From: Pseudoalteromonas sp. SMS1
GTDB taxonomy: Bacteria; Pseudomonadota; Gammaproteobacteria; Enterobacterales; Alteromonadaceae
Assembly: GCF_021530565.1 (NCBI RefSeq)
Contig: NZ_JAKGBI010000007.1
Location: forward strand, 124,001-188,000
Direction: 5' to 3'
Length of the DNA: 64,000 bases
Of the stretch, positions 25,272 to 34,180 are shown piece after piece. Each line of letters opens with the position of its first letter. Within the stretch, counting starts at the first letter, position 1. The translations under genes and the position numbers were made by a program. The notes beneath the pieces were generated by a model. The model was not told the origin of the DNA. It ran no database searches and saw only the letters and a program-made list of their open reading frames with translations.

Positions 25272-26141
25272 TTACAGTATTTCATTATGAAAATGCAGTA
25301 ATACATTTTTGTACAAGTCCGCTTTTTTGGTTGCAACACCTTGCCCCCCCGCAGATTTGATCACTTTATTCTGGTTGTCAGACTCTACCCATGTATACAC
25401 ATAAAATGGTGTCTCATCGCCACGTGCACGCATTGTTTGTAGCAACTTAAGACCAGCCAGTGGCTCACCATGGCGGCCCATATCCGAAATGACCACATTG
25501 TAGTCGTACATACTCAGTAGTAACAGCGCCTCTTGAGTGGACGTGGTGTTATATACTCCAATTTTGTGTTGTAAAAAATAGCTTTGCTCTTTTTTGTTGT
25601 TAGTGGGGTTGTCATCTACCCACAGGATCCGGCCAATGGCATTGAGCGGCTCACTTGCTTTAAATTCATTTTCACCTAAATGTTCAAAAGAGTGATTTAT
25701 CACCAACCAAATACACACCGTACACATAAACAACGTCAGGCCAATCCAGAATTTTAAATGCGTGCCATCTGCTCTGTGCTCAGCACCAATTGCTTCAAAA
25801 TTTAATTGTGTTTCATCCGAAGCATGGTGCTGTAATACGTGTAATTCAGGATTAAACTTATAACCTTGACCACGAACCGTGACGATGATGTCTTGTGCAA
25901 CGCCAAGGCGTTGTAACAGACTACGTGTATCAGAAACCAAACGTGGTAGTGACCATGGAGACACAACGGAGTCAGGCCAAAGATACGCAACCAGCTCTTG
26001 CTGATTACATACTTTGGGGCGGGTGTCCAATAAGTACAAAAGTAAATTAAATGCCCGCTCCTCTAACACGACTTTTTTGTTCGCTACATCCAGAGTCTGG
26101 GTTTTAGCATTCAATATTACATTTGAAAATCGATACTCCAT
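25272..26141 (-). CDS. Membrane-tethered winged-helix regulator with C-terminal receiver domain
   Basis: 289 residues with an unusual domain order. Residues 1-100 are an OmpR/ToxR-type winged helix (LLYLLDTRPKVCNQQELVAYLW, LPRLVSDTRSLLQRLG, VRGQGYKF). A single membrane segment follows at about 127-150 (FWIGLTLFMCTVCIWLVI). Residues ~165-289 resemble a CheY-like receiver with acidic pair VDD, phospho-acceptor in VVISDMG, Thr in YVYTW and Lys in ATKKAD. The usual OmpR order is receiver first. A ToxR-like topology would place the receiver outside the cytoplasm, where phosphotransfer is not expected; either the topology differs or the receiver acts without phosphate. Starts at ATG 26141. No kinase gene is adjacent. 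Domain calls are good, mechanism open. Confidence 0.78.
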   Translation of the reverse strand: MEYRFSNVILNAKTQTLDVANKKVVLEERAFNLLLYLLDTRPKVCNQQELVAYLWPDSVVSPWSLPRLVSDTRSLLQRLGVAQDIIVTVRGQGYKFNPELHVLQHHASDETQLNFEAIGAEHRADGTHLKFWIGLTLFMCTVCIWLVINHSFEHLGENEFKASEPLNAIGRILWVDDNPTNNKKEQSYFLQHKIGVYNTTSTQEALLLLSMYDYNVVISDMGRHGEPLAGLKLLQTMRARGDETPFYVYTWVESDNQNKVIKSAGGQGVATKKADLYKNVLLHFHNEIL

Positions 26142-26365
26142 ATCACTGCCATTTCCATTTAATTTACTAATAACTAAAAGAATTAATAGACTATACCAAA
26201 CTCAACAACAGAGCTAGCCCTATCAATTAGTAATAATGTCTAATGGAAAACACCCACAAATCGTCCCTTTTATTGGTTCAAATGTACCTCGTTCGTTGTT
26301 CTCTCATTGCAACAACGATAGAGCTGACAGAATCATGCTGTTCGTGAGACGCGAGTTGAATCGAG

Positions 26366-26947
26366 CTATCGACACACATCTATAAGTAGTTGCTTTGCTA
26401 TGCTCGCTATGACGTGAGGATCTTTTTGGGCTTGAGAATAGGTTCTTAGGCCGTAAATACCAACGATTAAACTCTGTGCTCTTTGCTCTGGTTTGCGTTC
26501 GCCTTTCAGCCCGCCTTCTTGCGCTATCTCGACAAAAACATCGCACATGAAGCGCTGCCAAAGACGACATTGATTACTCAAAACTTGCTGTGCTTCATCG
26601 TCTTGTTGCGCTATTTCATTGATGGCTTTTTGACTTAAACAAGCTTGTGTCGGGTCATCACTAATACACTCGGCTACGATACTGTTTAAGTAAGCATTCA
26701 ACCCACATTGCGCACTATGTTGTTGCGTAAATATTGACTTTAATTCCGCTGTTCGATCTTGATTGTATTGTTCAAGTGCCGCTAACAACAAGCCTTTTTT
26801 ATTCTCAAAAGCACAATAGATCGAACCTGGGTGCAACCCCGTTGCCCTTTTCAGATCCTGCATACTGGTTTTATTGTAACCGTTTTCCATAAATGCATTC
26901 ATTGCGGCCCTCAAAACTCGCTCTCGATCAAATTCTGCGCTTCTCAT
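26366..26947 (-). CDS. TetR/AcrR-family repressor of the ene-reductase gene
   Basis: 193-residue TetR-family regulator. The N-terminal helix-turn-helix reads VLRAAMNAFMENGYNKTSMQDLKRATGLHPGSIYCAFENKKGLL, clear for the family. Residues after ~60 form the helical ligand and dimer domain. It is divergent from an Old Yellow Enzyme gene, with three palindromes between them that fit a TetR operator, so it very likely represses that gene and itself. The electrophile-sensing repressor NemR with its reductase NemA is the known parallel; cysteines are present here (QACLS, SNQCRLW, MCDVF), but the match to NemR's redox site is not proven. ATG 26947 follows GGGGA. Confidence 0.87.
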   Translation of the reverse strand: MRSAEFDRERVLRAAMNAFMENGYNKTSMQDLKRATGLHPGSIYCAFENKKGLLLAALEQYNQDRTAELKSIFTQQHSAQCGLNAYLNSIVAECISDDPTQACLSQKAINEIAQQDDEAQQVLSNQCRLWQRFMCDVFVEIAQEGGLKGERKPEQRAQSLIVGIYGLRTYSQAQKDPHVIASIAKQLLIDVCR

Positions 26948-26989
26948 AGTTTCCCCTATTGAGCCAATAAACATGCATCTTAAACAATT

Positions 26990-27056
26990 TTGAACAAATG
27001 TTCAAAAAAGAGGTTGAATGATCATTCAAATACCGATATCTTGAATGAACATTCAA
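26990..27056. promoter_or_regulatory. Three operator palindromes between tetR and ene-reductase genes
   Basis: TTGAACAAATGTTCAA (26990-27005), TTGAATGATCATTCAA (27014-27029, perfect) and TTGAATGAACATTCAA (27041-27056) share the half-site TTGAA(T/C). Centres are 24 and 27 bases apart. They cover the divergent promoter region and are well placed for autorepression and repression of the reductase. Confidence 0.8.
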
Positions 27057-27072
27057 TAAAGAGGTTTGTGCC

Positions 27073-28116
27073 ATGACAAAGGATTTATTTAACAATTATC
27101 AACTAAACAACTCGATTACCCTGCAAAATAAGATACTGATGGCGCCGTTAACACGCTGTATGGCAGATGACCAGCTCGTGCCAACTGACGCGATGGTCGA
27201 ATATTACGCACGCAGAGCCGATGCGGGTCTCATTATTTCGGAAGCAACAATCATCCGTCCAGATGGACAAGGTTACCCAAACACGCCTGGACTATTTAGC
27301 CCGGAACAAATTGTAGGCTGGAGAAAAGTCACCAATGCCGTACACAACAAAGGTGGAAAAATCTTCGCCCAACTTTGGCATACCGGCCGAGTTGCCCACC
27401 CTCATTTTTATAATGGAGAAACCGTGATCGCACCGAGTGCCACGGTTGTTGAAGGAACGGTGCCCCGAATGCGAGAGCTCACTTATATCACACCAACACC
27501 TGCAACGATTGAGCAAATTCAGCAACTTATTCTGGATTACGCACAAGCCGCGGCAAATGCCATAGATGCTGGATTCGATGGTGTGGAGATACATGGTGCC
27601 AACGGCTATCTTATCGATCAGTTTTTGCACTTTGATAGTAACAAACGCACCGACCAATATGGTAACTCTCCAGAGAATATGAGCCGTTTTGCGCTTGAGG
27701 TAGTAGATGCCATCGCACACAGAATTGGAAATGAACGAACTGCGTTACGTATATCTCCGGGTGCATACTTCAACATGGCACCAGATACTAAAGACAAAGA
27801 GGTGTTTGATTACCTATTACCAGAACTTGAAAAGCGTGATTTGGCATATTTACATATCGGGATATTTGATGATGAAATGACGTTTGAACATTTAGGTGGG
27901 CGCGCATCAGACTATGTTCGAGCGCGCTATAAGCATACACTGGTTGGAAATGGTGGTTTTAGTGCTGAAACAGGTACACAAGCTATAACAGAAGATCGTT
28001 TTGATTTGCTGGCAATTGGACGCCCATTTATCGCAAATCCGGACTATGTAAACAAAATCAAAATGAATCAGGCGCTGCTTCCCTATAACGAAGAGATGCT
28101 CTCAACACTTTACTAA
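27073..28116 (+). CDS. Old Yellow Enzyme family ene-reductase (NemA-like)
   Basis: 347-residue FMN-dependent alkene reductase that uses NAD(P)H to reduce activated double bonds, such as electrophilic enones or N-ethylmaleimide. The barrel begins NKILMAPLTRCMAD; the active-site HGANGYLIDQFLH near residue 172 carries the substrate-binding His and Asn; QLWHTGRVAH and the C-terminal IAIGRPFIANPDYV complete the FMN site. The gene is divergent from a TetR repressor with three operators between, so it should be induced by the ligand that lifts the repressor. The start ATG 27073 has AGAGG upstream. Family is certain; the physiological substrate is unknown. Confidence 0.93.
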   Translation: MTKDLFNNYQLNNSITLQNKILMAPLTRCMADDQLVPTDAMVEYYARRADAGLIISEATIIRPDGQGYPNTPGLFSPEQIVGWRKVTNAVHNKGGKIFAQLWHTGRVAHPHFYNGETVIAPSATVVEGTVPRMRELTYITPTPATIEQIQQLILDYAQAAANAIDAGFDGVEIHGANGYLIDQFLHFDSNKRTDQYGNSPENMSRFALEVVDAIAHRIGNERTALRISPGAYFNMAPDTKDKEVFDYLLPELEKRDLAYLHIGIFDDEMTFEHLGGRASDYVRARYKHTLVGNGGFSAETGTQAITEDRFDLLAIGRPFIANPDYVNKIKMNQALLPYNEEMLSTLY

Positions 28117-28126
28117 TCCGGTGCGC

Positions 28127-28516
28127 TCAGTTATCGCTGATCAGAGGTAACTGAGCCGCTTTCCAAGCTAAATAGTCGCCTTCCAAGTGCTTCAATTTAA
28201 ATCCCCTTTTTTGCAAGATCCCTTCAAATATGCTCGCCCTGCGCCCCGATCGACAATATACGACAAGCGTATCAGACTTCAGCGTTTCTAATTTAGCTGA
28301 CTGTGCTTCTATTTGATCATACGGAATGTTGATTGCGCCTTTGATATGGCCAGCGGCAAACTCTTCGGGCGTTCTCACATCAACAATTTTAAATGCATTA
28401 CTCGACATCTGGTTAACGATAAGGTCATTGGCCGAAATAATGGCCGTGTCTGCTGATGCCAAAGACGGAATGCAAAAAAGCATACTGATAAAAACAAATT
28501 GGATGAGCTTGTACAT
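28127..28516 (-). CDS. Periplasmic rhodanese-like protein
   Basis: 129 residues: a signal peptide (LIQFVFISMLFCIPSLASA, residues 4-22), then one rhodanese domain. IVDVRTPEEFAAGHIKGAIN is the entry motif and VVYCRSGRRA holds the active-site cysteine in a six-residue loop, suggesting a real thiosulfate:cyanide-type or persulfide-carrier enzyme. It is convergent with the ene-reductase gene (10 bases between stops). Single-domain exported rhodaneses are common in marine gammaproteobacteria. Substrate not known. Confidence 0.88.
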   Translation of the reverse strand: MYKLIQFVFISMLFCIPSLASADTAIISANDLIVNQMSSNAFKIVDVRTPEEFAAGHIKGAINIPYDQIEAQSAKLETLKSDTLVVYCRSGRRASIFEGILQKRGFKLKHLEGDYLAWKAAQLPLISDN

Positions 28517-29030
28517 TTGGTTAACCCCTAAAAACGCGATTCGAACTCTTGCTACTCTAAATCAACTCAGCCCAACACGCAAAATTTTCAAGTCCATAAT
28601 TTGCTATTTAACCAATTTACCAAACAAAAAATAAACAATATGTATCAAACACTTAAATAAATACCATTGAGAAAACTCACGTCTACTATCCATTAGTCTA
28701 ATACCGGAATTACAAATCCAGACTATTACTTATTGCACGCGCGTTAGGACTGATTAAAAGTAGTTTGTCACAAGTTGGATAATTTAATTTGAGTTTTTGC
28801 TCTAAAATACTAGACTGACTTTAAACTAATGAGCGAATTGAACGCACAAGTGCCCAAAACACGTACGAAATAATGATGTTTTGTCTTTTATATTAAACAA
28901 ATTGGTTATTAATTCGTCACAATAGGCATGAACAATAGCGTTAGTTTTAATCCTACATGAGCATATTGCTCAGTAATCTGTGGCTTAGTTGTACAGTAGT
29001 TTTGCCACTACATGTTCGGAAAAGCACATT
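28517..29030. other. 514-base non-coding region before phaB
   Basis: Strongly AT-rich. No convincing small gene, palindrome or repeat seen. It must contain the promoters for the leftward rhodanese and the rightward PHA locus. Confidence 0.45.
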
Positions 29031-29780
29031 ATGGAAAACAGAAAAATAGCAGTTGTTACGGGCGCATTAGGTGGCATTGGTACAGCGATAGTTCAGCAAT
29101 TAGTATCTGAAAACCACCTAGTGGTCGCGGTCGCGAGCACGCGAAGAAGTGAATCTGACTTTGATAGGTGGTGTAGTGAGTACAACATCAACCCAAGCTT
29201 AGTTGAACCTTTGTTTCTCGATGTTACCGATGCGCAAGCGTGTTCGAATAGCATTGAGTCCATTATCGATCAACACGGTAAAATTGACGTATTGGTCAAT
29301 AACGCTGGTATAACACGCGATTCGTCCTTCAAAAAAATGAACGCGCAACAATGGCATGACGTGATAGATACCAATCTGAACTCCATGTTTAACATGACAC
29401 AACCGCTGTTTGCACATATGTGTAGTAATAAATCAGGGCGCATTATCAACATTTCGAGTGTCAATGGCCAGAAAGGTCAGTTTGGGCAAGCAAACTATGC
29501 AGCAGCAAAAGCAGGCATGATTGGGTTCAGTAAGTCTTTGGCTTACGAGGGCGCAAGGGCTGGCGTGACAGTAAATGTGGTAGCACCCGGGTATACAGAG
29601 ACACCAATGGTTGCAAAAATGCGCGAGGATGTACTCGAAAGTATCAAAGCACAGGTCCCCATGCAAAGGCTGGCAACACCACTAGAAGTAGCGAAAACAG
29701 TCGCTTTTCTTGCATCGGACGGTGCGGCATATATAACAGGTGAGACCCTAGCCTTAAATGGCGGCCTGTATATGAATTAG
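29031..29780 (+). CDS. phaB: Acetoacetyl-CoA reductase
   Basis: 249-residue short-chain dehydrogenase that should convert acetoacetyl-CoA to (R)-3-hydroxybutyryl-CoA for PHA synthesis. Rossmann motif TGALGGIGTAIV near the N-terminus, NNAGITRD near 87, catalytic Ser in INISSVNGQKGQFGQ and the Tyr/Lys pair YAAAKAG near 153 are all present. The GQFGQANYAAAKAG stretch is typical of PhaB. ATG 29031 is preferred to an upstream ATG at 28989, matching the family N-terminus, though its ribosome site is weak (GGAAAA). Followed by a phasin and phaC. No phaA thiolase lies beside it, so it depends on one elsewhere. Confidence 0.9.
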   Translation: MENRKIAVVTGALGGIGTAIVQQLVSENHLVVAVASTRRSESDFDRWCSEYNINPSLVEPLFLDVTDAQACSNSIESIIDQHGKIDVLVNNAGITRDSSFKKMNAQQWHDVIDTNLNSMFNMTQPLFAHMCSNKSGRIINISSVNGQKGQFGQANYAAAKAGMIGFSKSLAYEGARAGVTVNVVAPGYTETPMVAKMREDVLESIKAQVPMQRLATPLEVAKTVAFLASDGAAYITGETLALNGGLYMN

Positions 29781-29874
29781 TAAACACAATGAGTCCATTT
29801 AGAAAAGTTTCACTTTTCTGTAGTAGGTGGAAATTGCATTTTTTAACGGAATAACTCTCAATAGGAAGCAAGCC

Positions 29875-30219
29875 ATGTACAACGACTTTTTCAAATCAAT
29901 CACAGAGCAAAGTGAAAAGTTTTTCTCTCCTGCAATCCAGTTCAATCAATTAGTTGCTAAGAACATCGAGCAACTTGCTAAGATCCAATTGGATGCAGCC
30001 CACTCTTTCACTGAAACTTCAGTTGAGCAACTCAAAACTGCCGCGGAAGTAAAAGACGTTAAATCTTTCATCGATTTTAATGCAAGCCAATTAAGCGCAG
30101 TAAATAAACTGAGCCAACAGCTTATCGAAGATGGTCAAAAGTTGACGCAACTTGGTCAAGATTTCAAAGACAACCTAGAAACAATCTCAAAAGAAAGTGT
30201 GAAAGCCGCAAAAGCTTAA
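29875..30219 (+). CDS. phaP: Phasin, PHA granule-surface protein
   Basis: A 114-residue phasin_2-like protein that coats PHA granules. It is amphipathic and helical, with FFKSITEQSEKFFSPAIQFNQLVAKNIEQLAK and a later run rich in Ala, Gln and Lys (QLIEDGQKLTQLGQDF). It lies between phaB and phaC, which supports the assignment. ATG 29875 follows AGGAAG; an in-frame upstream ATG at 29827 lacks a site. A hairpin at 30231-30255 follows the gene and may limit readthrough so that phasin exceeds synthase; that is inference. Confidence 0.88.
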   Translation: MYNDFFKSITEQSEKFFSPAIQFNQLVAKNIEQLAKIQLDAAHSFTETSVEQLKTAAEVKDVKSFIDFNASQLSAVNKLSQQLIEDGQKLTQLGQDFKDNLETISKESVKAAKA

Positions 30220-30230
30220 CCTTTCTTATG

Positions 30231-30255
30231 GCCTAGCTAAGTACCTTGGCTAGGC
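30231..30255 (+). terminator. Hairpin between phasin and phaC
   Basis: GCCTAGC and GCTAGGC pair around 11 bases. There is no T-run, so it is a weak terminator or RNA-stabilising hairpin. Confidence 0.45.
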
Positions 30256-30457
30256 TGACACACTACTTGGCAACAACATAAGTTTTAATTTTAAGCTTGC
30301 TGGTGCAGAACGAGATGAAATCAAAACCAGTTACTCGGCAAGCCACCTGTAACCCAATATCATTTGTATGATTGACCAAGTAATACATAGGGACACAATT
30401 GAATTTGCTTTTCGAAGCGACATCTAACCTGTCACACCTCCGACTAGGAAGCAAAAA

Positions 30458-32227
30458 ATGGATATCGACAATAAAGATTTTACTCAGACCATGACCGCTT
30501 GGTGGCAGTATAATCAAGATCTCTACAGTATTTTTTCTGCTAACTTATTTAAAAACAGCCCTGTACAAAAAGCACTAAATGAACAAAGTGCCGAAGATTT
30601 TGGTCAATGGGCACAAGAAATCACCAAACAACCCGAGCTATTTGCTCAGCAGCAGCTGAACTGGTGGCAAGCACAACTAAAGATCGTCCAACAAACTTGG
30701 GAACAAAGCATCAACGCCTCTTCGGAAGAAGTCGTTTCAACAGAACGCGGTGATAAACGCTTTCTGGATAGCGAGTGGCAAGATAACCCGTGGTTTAGTT
30801 ATATAAAACAAAGTTATTTGCTGTTCGGCCAATCACTTTTAGACTCAATTCGCCAAACACCAGGGTTAGATGAGAGGTTAAAAGAGCGTTTAGAGTTTTT
30901 CGCCAGACAAGTTATCAACTCGATCTCTCCTAGTAACTTTATTACCACTAACCCCGAATTACTTAAATTAACCATTGAGTCAGAGGGACAAAATCTTATC
31001 AATGGTTTAGAGCTATTTAAAAAGGACTTGGCAAAAAGCTCAGACATGCTGAGGATCAGCATGACTAACGAAAATGCCTATGAACTCGGGAAGGATCTGG
31101 CAACCACTCCTGGCAGGGTTGTATTTCAAAATCACCTGTTTGAGTTGATCCAATACAAAGCAACCACTAAAGATGTCTATAAGACGCCACTTTTATTCGT
31201 GCCGCCGTATGTTAACAAATACTATATTTTAGATCTCAAAGAAGACAATTCGTATGTCAAGTGGGCTGTAGACAGTGGCCACACTGTGTTCATGATTTCA
31301 TGGAAGAATCCTGATCCGAGTATGTCTGAGATAGGGTTCGACGATTATGTTGTGGATGGTGTGATTGCGGCATTGGATGAAATTGAAAAGTTAACGGGTG
31401 AGGCTTACGTCAATGCGATTGGTTATTGTATTGCAGGTACCCTTGTTGCGACAGCCATGGCGTACTTTACTTCAAAACGAATGAAGCAAAAGATCAAGAG
31501 TGCCACGCTGTTAACGACCTTACTGGATTTTTCTCAGCCCGGTGAACTAGGCGTTTTTGTCAATGAAGGTACCATATCTGCACTTGAAGCCTATAACACG
31601 CAAAACGGTGTGATGCATGGCCATTTACTTGGTGTCTCCTTCAGTATGCTGAGAGAAAATAGCCTGTACTGGAACTATTACGTCAATAACTACCTGAAAG
31701 GTCAGCCCCCCATGGACTTAGACCTACTCTACTGGAATGGTGACAGTACAAACTTAACCGCCAAATGTCATAATTTCATGCTGCGAGATTTATATCTAGA
31801 AAATCGCTTGATTGAAACCAAAGAGGTGGACATTCGAGGCACAAAAATAGATTTAGCAAAAGTTAAACAACCTATTTATGCGCTCTCCACTCGGGATGAC
31901 CATATTGCACTTTGGCAAGCGACCTTTAAAGGCTTCCAGTTTACAAGCTCAAAAACAACCTTTGTATTGGGTGAGTCTGGACACATAGCAGGGGTGATAA
32001 ATCCGCCTAAAGCGGATAAATATGGCTTTTGGAGTGGCCCAACACCGGAAGGTGACGCCAATGCGTGGCTTGAAAAAGCACAGCATAGTAAAGGCTCTTG
32101 GTGGCCTCATTGGGGTAAATGGATAACTCAATTCACGGATGAAAAGGTACCCGCGAGAGCGATCAAAACCAAAGCTAATCCAGGGATTTATGATGCCCCA
32201 GGAGAGTATGTAAAAGCTAGACTTTGA
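30458..32227 (+). CDS. phaC: Class I polyhydroxyalkanoate synthase
   Basis: 589-residue PHA polymerase that joins (R)-3-hydroxyacyl-CoA units at the granule surface. The alpha/beta hydrolase core has lipase-box-like GYCIAGT near residue 322, with catalytic cysteine in place of serine. Aspartate lies in STRDDHIALW near 480 and histidine in GESGHIAGVINPP near 509. The N-terminal 190 residues form the helical domain typical of class I enzymes. ATG 30458 follows TAGGAAGC. The gene completes a phaB-phaP-phaC set. Length and motifs are normal. Confidence 0.94.
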   Translation: MDIDNKDFTQTMTAWWQYNQDLYSIFSANLFKNSPVQKALNEQSAEDFGQWAQEITKQPELFAQQQLNWWQAQLKIVQQTWEQSINASSEEVVSTERGDKRFLDSEWQDNPWFSYIKQSYLLFGQSLLDSIRQTPGLDERLKERLEFFARQVINSISPSNFITTNPELLKLTIESEGQNLINGLELFKKDLAKSSDMLRISMTNENAYELGKDLATTPGRVVFQNHLFELIQYKATTKDVYKTPLLFVPPYVNKYYILDLKEDNSYVKWAVDSGHTVFMISWKNPDPSMSEIGFDDYVVDGVIAALDEIEKLTGEAYVNAIGYCIAGTLVATAMAYFTSKRMKQKIKSATLLTTLLDFSQPGELGVFVNEGTISALEAYNTQNGVMHGHLLGVSFSMLRENSLYWNYYVNNYLKGQPPMDLDLLYWNGDSTNLTAKCHNFMLRDLYLENRLIETKEVDIRGTKIDLAKVKQPIYALSTRDDHIALWQATFKGFQFTSSKTTFVLGESGHIAGVINPPKADKYGFWSGPTPEGDANAWLEKAQHSKGSWWPHWGKWITQFTDEKVPARAIKTKANPGIYDAPGEYVKARL

Positions 32228-32240
32228 GTCGTATCACGCT

Positions 32241-33155
32241 TTAATGAGTATAAAGATGAATGAGCGACTTAAGTTGCTCATTGCTTATTTGGGGAAAGCT
32301 CTGGGTGCGCCGATAACGCTGGTAAAGGGGGTTAAAGACTTTGTGACCCGATAAGTTGTCTAACGCAGTCACAAACTCTTGTGCACTGGTTACGTGCCCT
32401 TCGCGCTCTTTGCCTCGACAACAGCGTTGATAGTGGGATATTAATTCGGAAATTGTATATTTCGCATTCACCTTTCGCAGAGTATGCTCTGCTTCAATAA
32501 AAAACCCTACGCCACTCCAATAAACTCTTTGATAAGCTCTTAAGCGCCACATATCTGATGATATGGTATCTAATCGCCCCGGATAAGTACGCATTGATTT
32601 TTGACCTCGCGCCAACCCATCTCGCATTCGCCTGATAAATTCATCTTGGCTGTAAATGCCATTTTGTAGCATCACAATATTCTGAAAGTAAGTTGCGAAT
32701 CCCTCAGCTAACCAAAAGTCTGGGTACGCAAAAAGTGGGTGATAGAGGTGAGATAATTCATGGTACAGTGTCCAGTCTGCGCTCAAAGTTTCAGGTTGCG
32801 AAAATTTATTTACTCTCAGCTCGATACTGTCTAGTTTTCCCCTAATGACTTCACCCCAAGGGACTGCCTCTTGAGCCGTTGTTGTCACGTTAATTTGAAT
32901 GGGAATGTGTTCTTGAGCAACAGGACCTAATGTTTTGACAACCGCATTATGGCCCGTATTGAGCCAACCCTCTATCGATGTTTTATATTTATCACTCGTA
33001 GGGGAGCCCCTAAACTCCGCAATCACAACGTTTCCTGTAGAAGGCACGTGGTGAAGCAATAAGCACAAACAAAACAGCTTACTTAAGTAATGAAATCTAA
33101 CTCCTTGTCTACCCATCCGTACTCTCAACCAGTGCATCGCACGATAATAGACCAT
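32241..33155 (-). CDS. Putative exported zinc metallopeptidase-like protein
   Basis: 304 residues, not assigned to a named family. The zinc motif HELSHLYHP near residue 130 with the downstream glutamate in WLAEGFATYF (18 residues after HExxH) matches the gluzincin layout of M1-like or MA-clan peptidases. A signal sequence (FCLCLLLHHVPSTG) sits near residues 29-42 of the longest frame. Start is uncertain: ATG 33155 is the longest, ATG 33116 would give a shorter leader. It is downstream of an FHA/winged-helix gene on the same strand but separated by a 12-bp inverted repeat. Substrate unknown. Confidence 0.65.
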   Translation of the reverse strand: MVYYRAMHWLRVRMGRQGVRFHYLSKLFCLCLLLHHVPSTGNVVIAEFRGSPTSDKYKTSIEGWLNTGHNAVVKTLGPVAQEHIPIQINVTTTAQEAVPWGEVIRGKLDSIELRVNKFSQPETLSADWTLYHELSHLYHPLFAYPDFWLAEGFATYFQNIVMLQNGIYSQDEFIRRMRDGLARGQKSMRTYPGRLDTISSDMWRLRAYQRVYWSGVGFFIEAEHTLRKVNAKYTISELISHYQRCCRGKEREGHVTSAQEFVTALDNLSGHKVFNPLYQRYRRTQSFPQISNEQLKSLIHLYTH

Positions 33156-33156
33156 A

Positions 33157-33195
33157 CAAAGCGTATATCTCTTTCACACAATATATACGCTTTGT
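33157..33195. repeat. 12-bp inverted repeat between the peptidase-like and FHA genes
   Basis: CAAAGCGTATAT and ATATACGCTTTG form a perfect stem around a ~14-base loop, directly in front of the peptidase-like gene and just after the FHA gene stop. No T-run follows, so an operator or a weak terminator are both possible. Confidence 0.55.
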
Positions 33196-33202
33196 AATTT
33201 AC

Positions 33203-34180
33203 TTAAAATGCCATTTGCAAGCCATCATAAGATGCTTCAGTTTGTGAGCCTTTTTTGATCGTAAAGTGTTTCCCGCCAAAACGAACCCTACCACGCTTTC
33301 GCTCTATGATTTTCTCAGCCAAACTCTTGTCATTCACCAAATCAACAAACTGCTTGCGAGCGCGATGAATTTGAATGTTAATATGACTTTCACTGATCCC
33401 GAGATCTTTGGATAGTTGCGATACAGACACCCACCCACGCTCCAACTCATCTTCCACAGCGGCTTCATCTCGAGCCTTATAACGAGCGAGTAACGCAGTC
33501 AAATAATGATGTGTCCGTACGTCGAAATCCAATGATGCACCATTGTGGTTCACTTTCAACTCCGTGATCTCTTCATCCAAACTGATATCAAATAAAAACT
33601 CCAAGCTAGACTGGTGAGCACTTTCAATGGGCATAGTTGCTTCTTGTGAAGCAGCTTCAACCTGAAATAAGTACCATAGTTCATTTGCAACAGAGAGATT
33701 ATCACTGTCTGTTAACGCAACAATATTGCCAGATTCTAAATGTTCGTAGCACCAACACATTCTTTCATTGTCATAAAATACCACGATTTCAGGGTCGCTC
33801 TCTGACGGTAGGAAATGATACTTTTCGAGCGGGATCACGTCATCGGGCTGTTCATGATTAGTCGGGATTAACAGATCCTTGGGTGGTGATATTGAATCAA
33901 CAATAAAGGTTTGTGGGTGCATTTCTGAAAATGTGATTTCATCATCTACTTTAAGTGCTATCGCTTGGTTGTATGCAATGCGCTGTCCGTTCATCCAAAC
34001 GCCATTTTTACTGAGATCTCGCAACTCCCAATGCTCACCGTTATGTTCAATAACCGCATGGATGCGGGATATTTCTACTCCACTAACTTGCGTATCTACA
34101 GAATAAGTGAGCCGACCAAAACGATGAAACGCTTTGAGATAAATAACGTCTGTACTGTCCTTTACTCGGAGCTTTGCCAT
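33203..34180 (-). CDS. FHA-domain protein with C-terminal winged-helix-like region
   Basis: 325 residues. The N-terminal ~95 residues are a forkhead-associated domain that binds phosphothreonine peptides: GRLTYSVD, EISRIHAVIEHNGEHWELRDL (Arg/His pair) and SKNGVWMNGQRI (SxNG loop) are intact. The middle is acidic and unassigned. The C-terminal ~120 residues have a helix-turn-helix-like pattern (WVSVSQLSKDLGISESHINIQIHRARKQF) followed by a beta wing (RKRGRVRFGGKHFTI), resembling an OmpR-type DNA-binding domain. A cytosolic phospho-dependent regulator is suggested. No Ser/Thr kinase gene is next to it. Domain calls: FHA firm, winged helix likely. Confidence 0.8.
   Translation of the reverse strand: MAKLRVKDSTDVIYLKAFHRFGRLTYSVDTQVSGVEISRIHAVIEHNGEHWELRDLSKNGVWMNGQRIAYNQAIALKVDDEITFSEMHPQTFIVDSISPPKDLLIPTNHEQPDDVIPLEKYHFLPSESDPEIVVFYDNERMCWCYEHLESGNIVALTDSDNLSVANELWYLFQVEAASQEATMPIESAHQSSLEFLFDISLDEEITELKVNHNGASLDFDVRTHHYLTALLARYKARDEAAVEDELERGWVSVSQLSKDLGISESHINIQIHRARKQFVDLVNDKSLAEKIIERKRGRVRFGGKHFTIKKGSQTEASYDGLQMAF

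Noticed and set aside
29827..29874. Longer phasin start
   Set aside because: The upstream ATG has no ribosome site, while ATG 29875 follows AGGAAG and gives the normal family length.
33157..33195. Intrinsic terminator
   Set aside because: The stem is perfect but no T-run follows in either direction; an operator role is equally possible, so only an inverted repeat is claimed.
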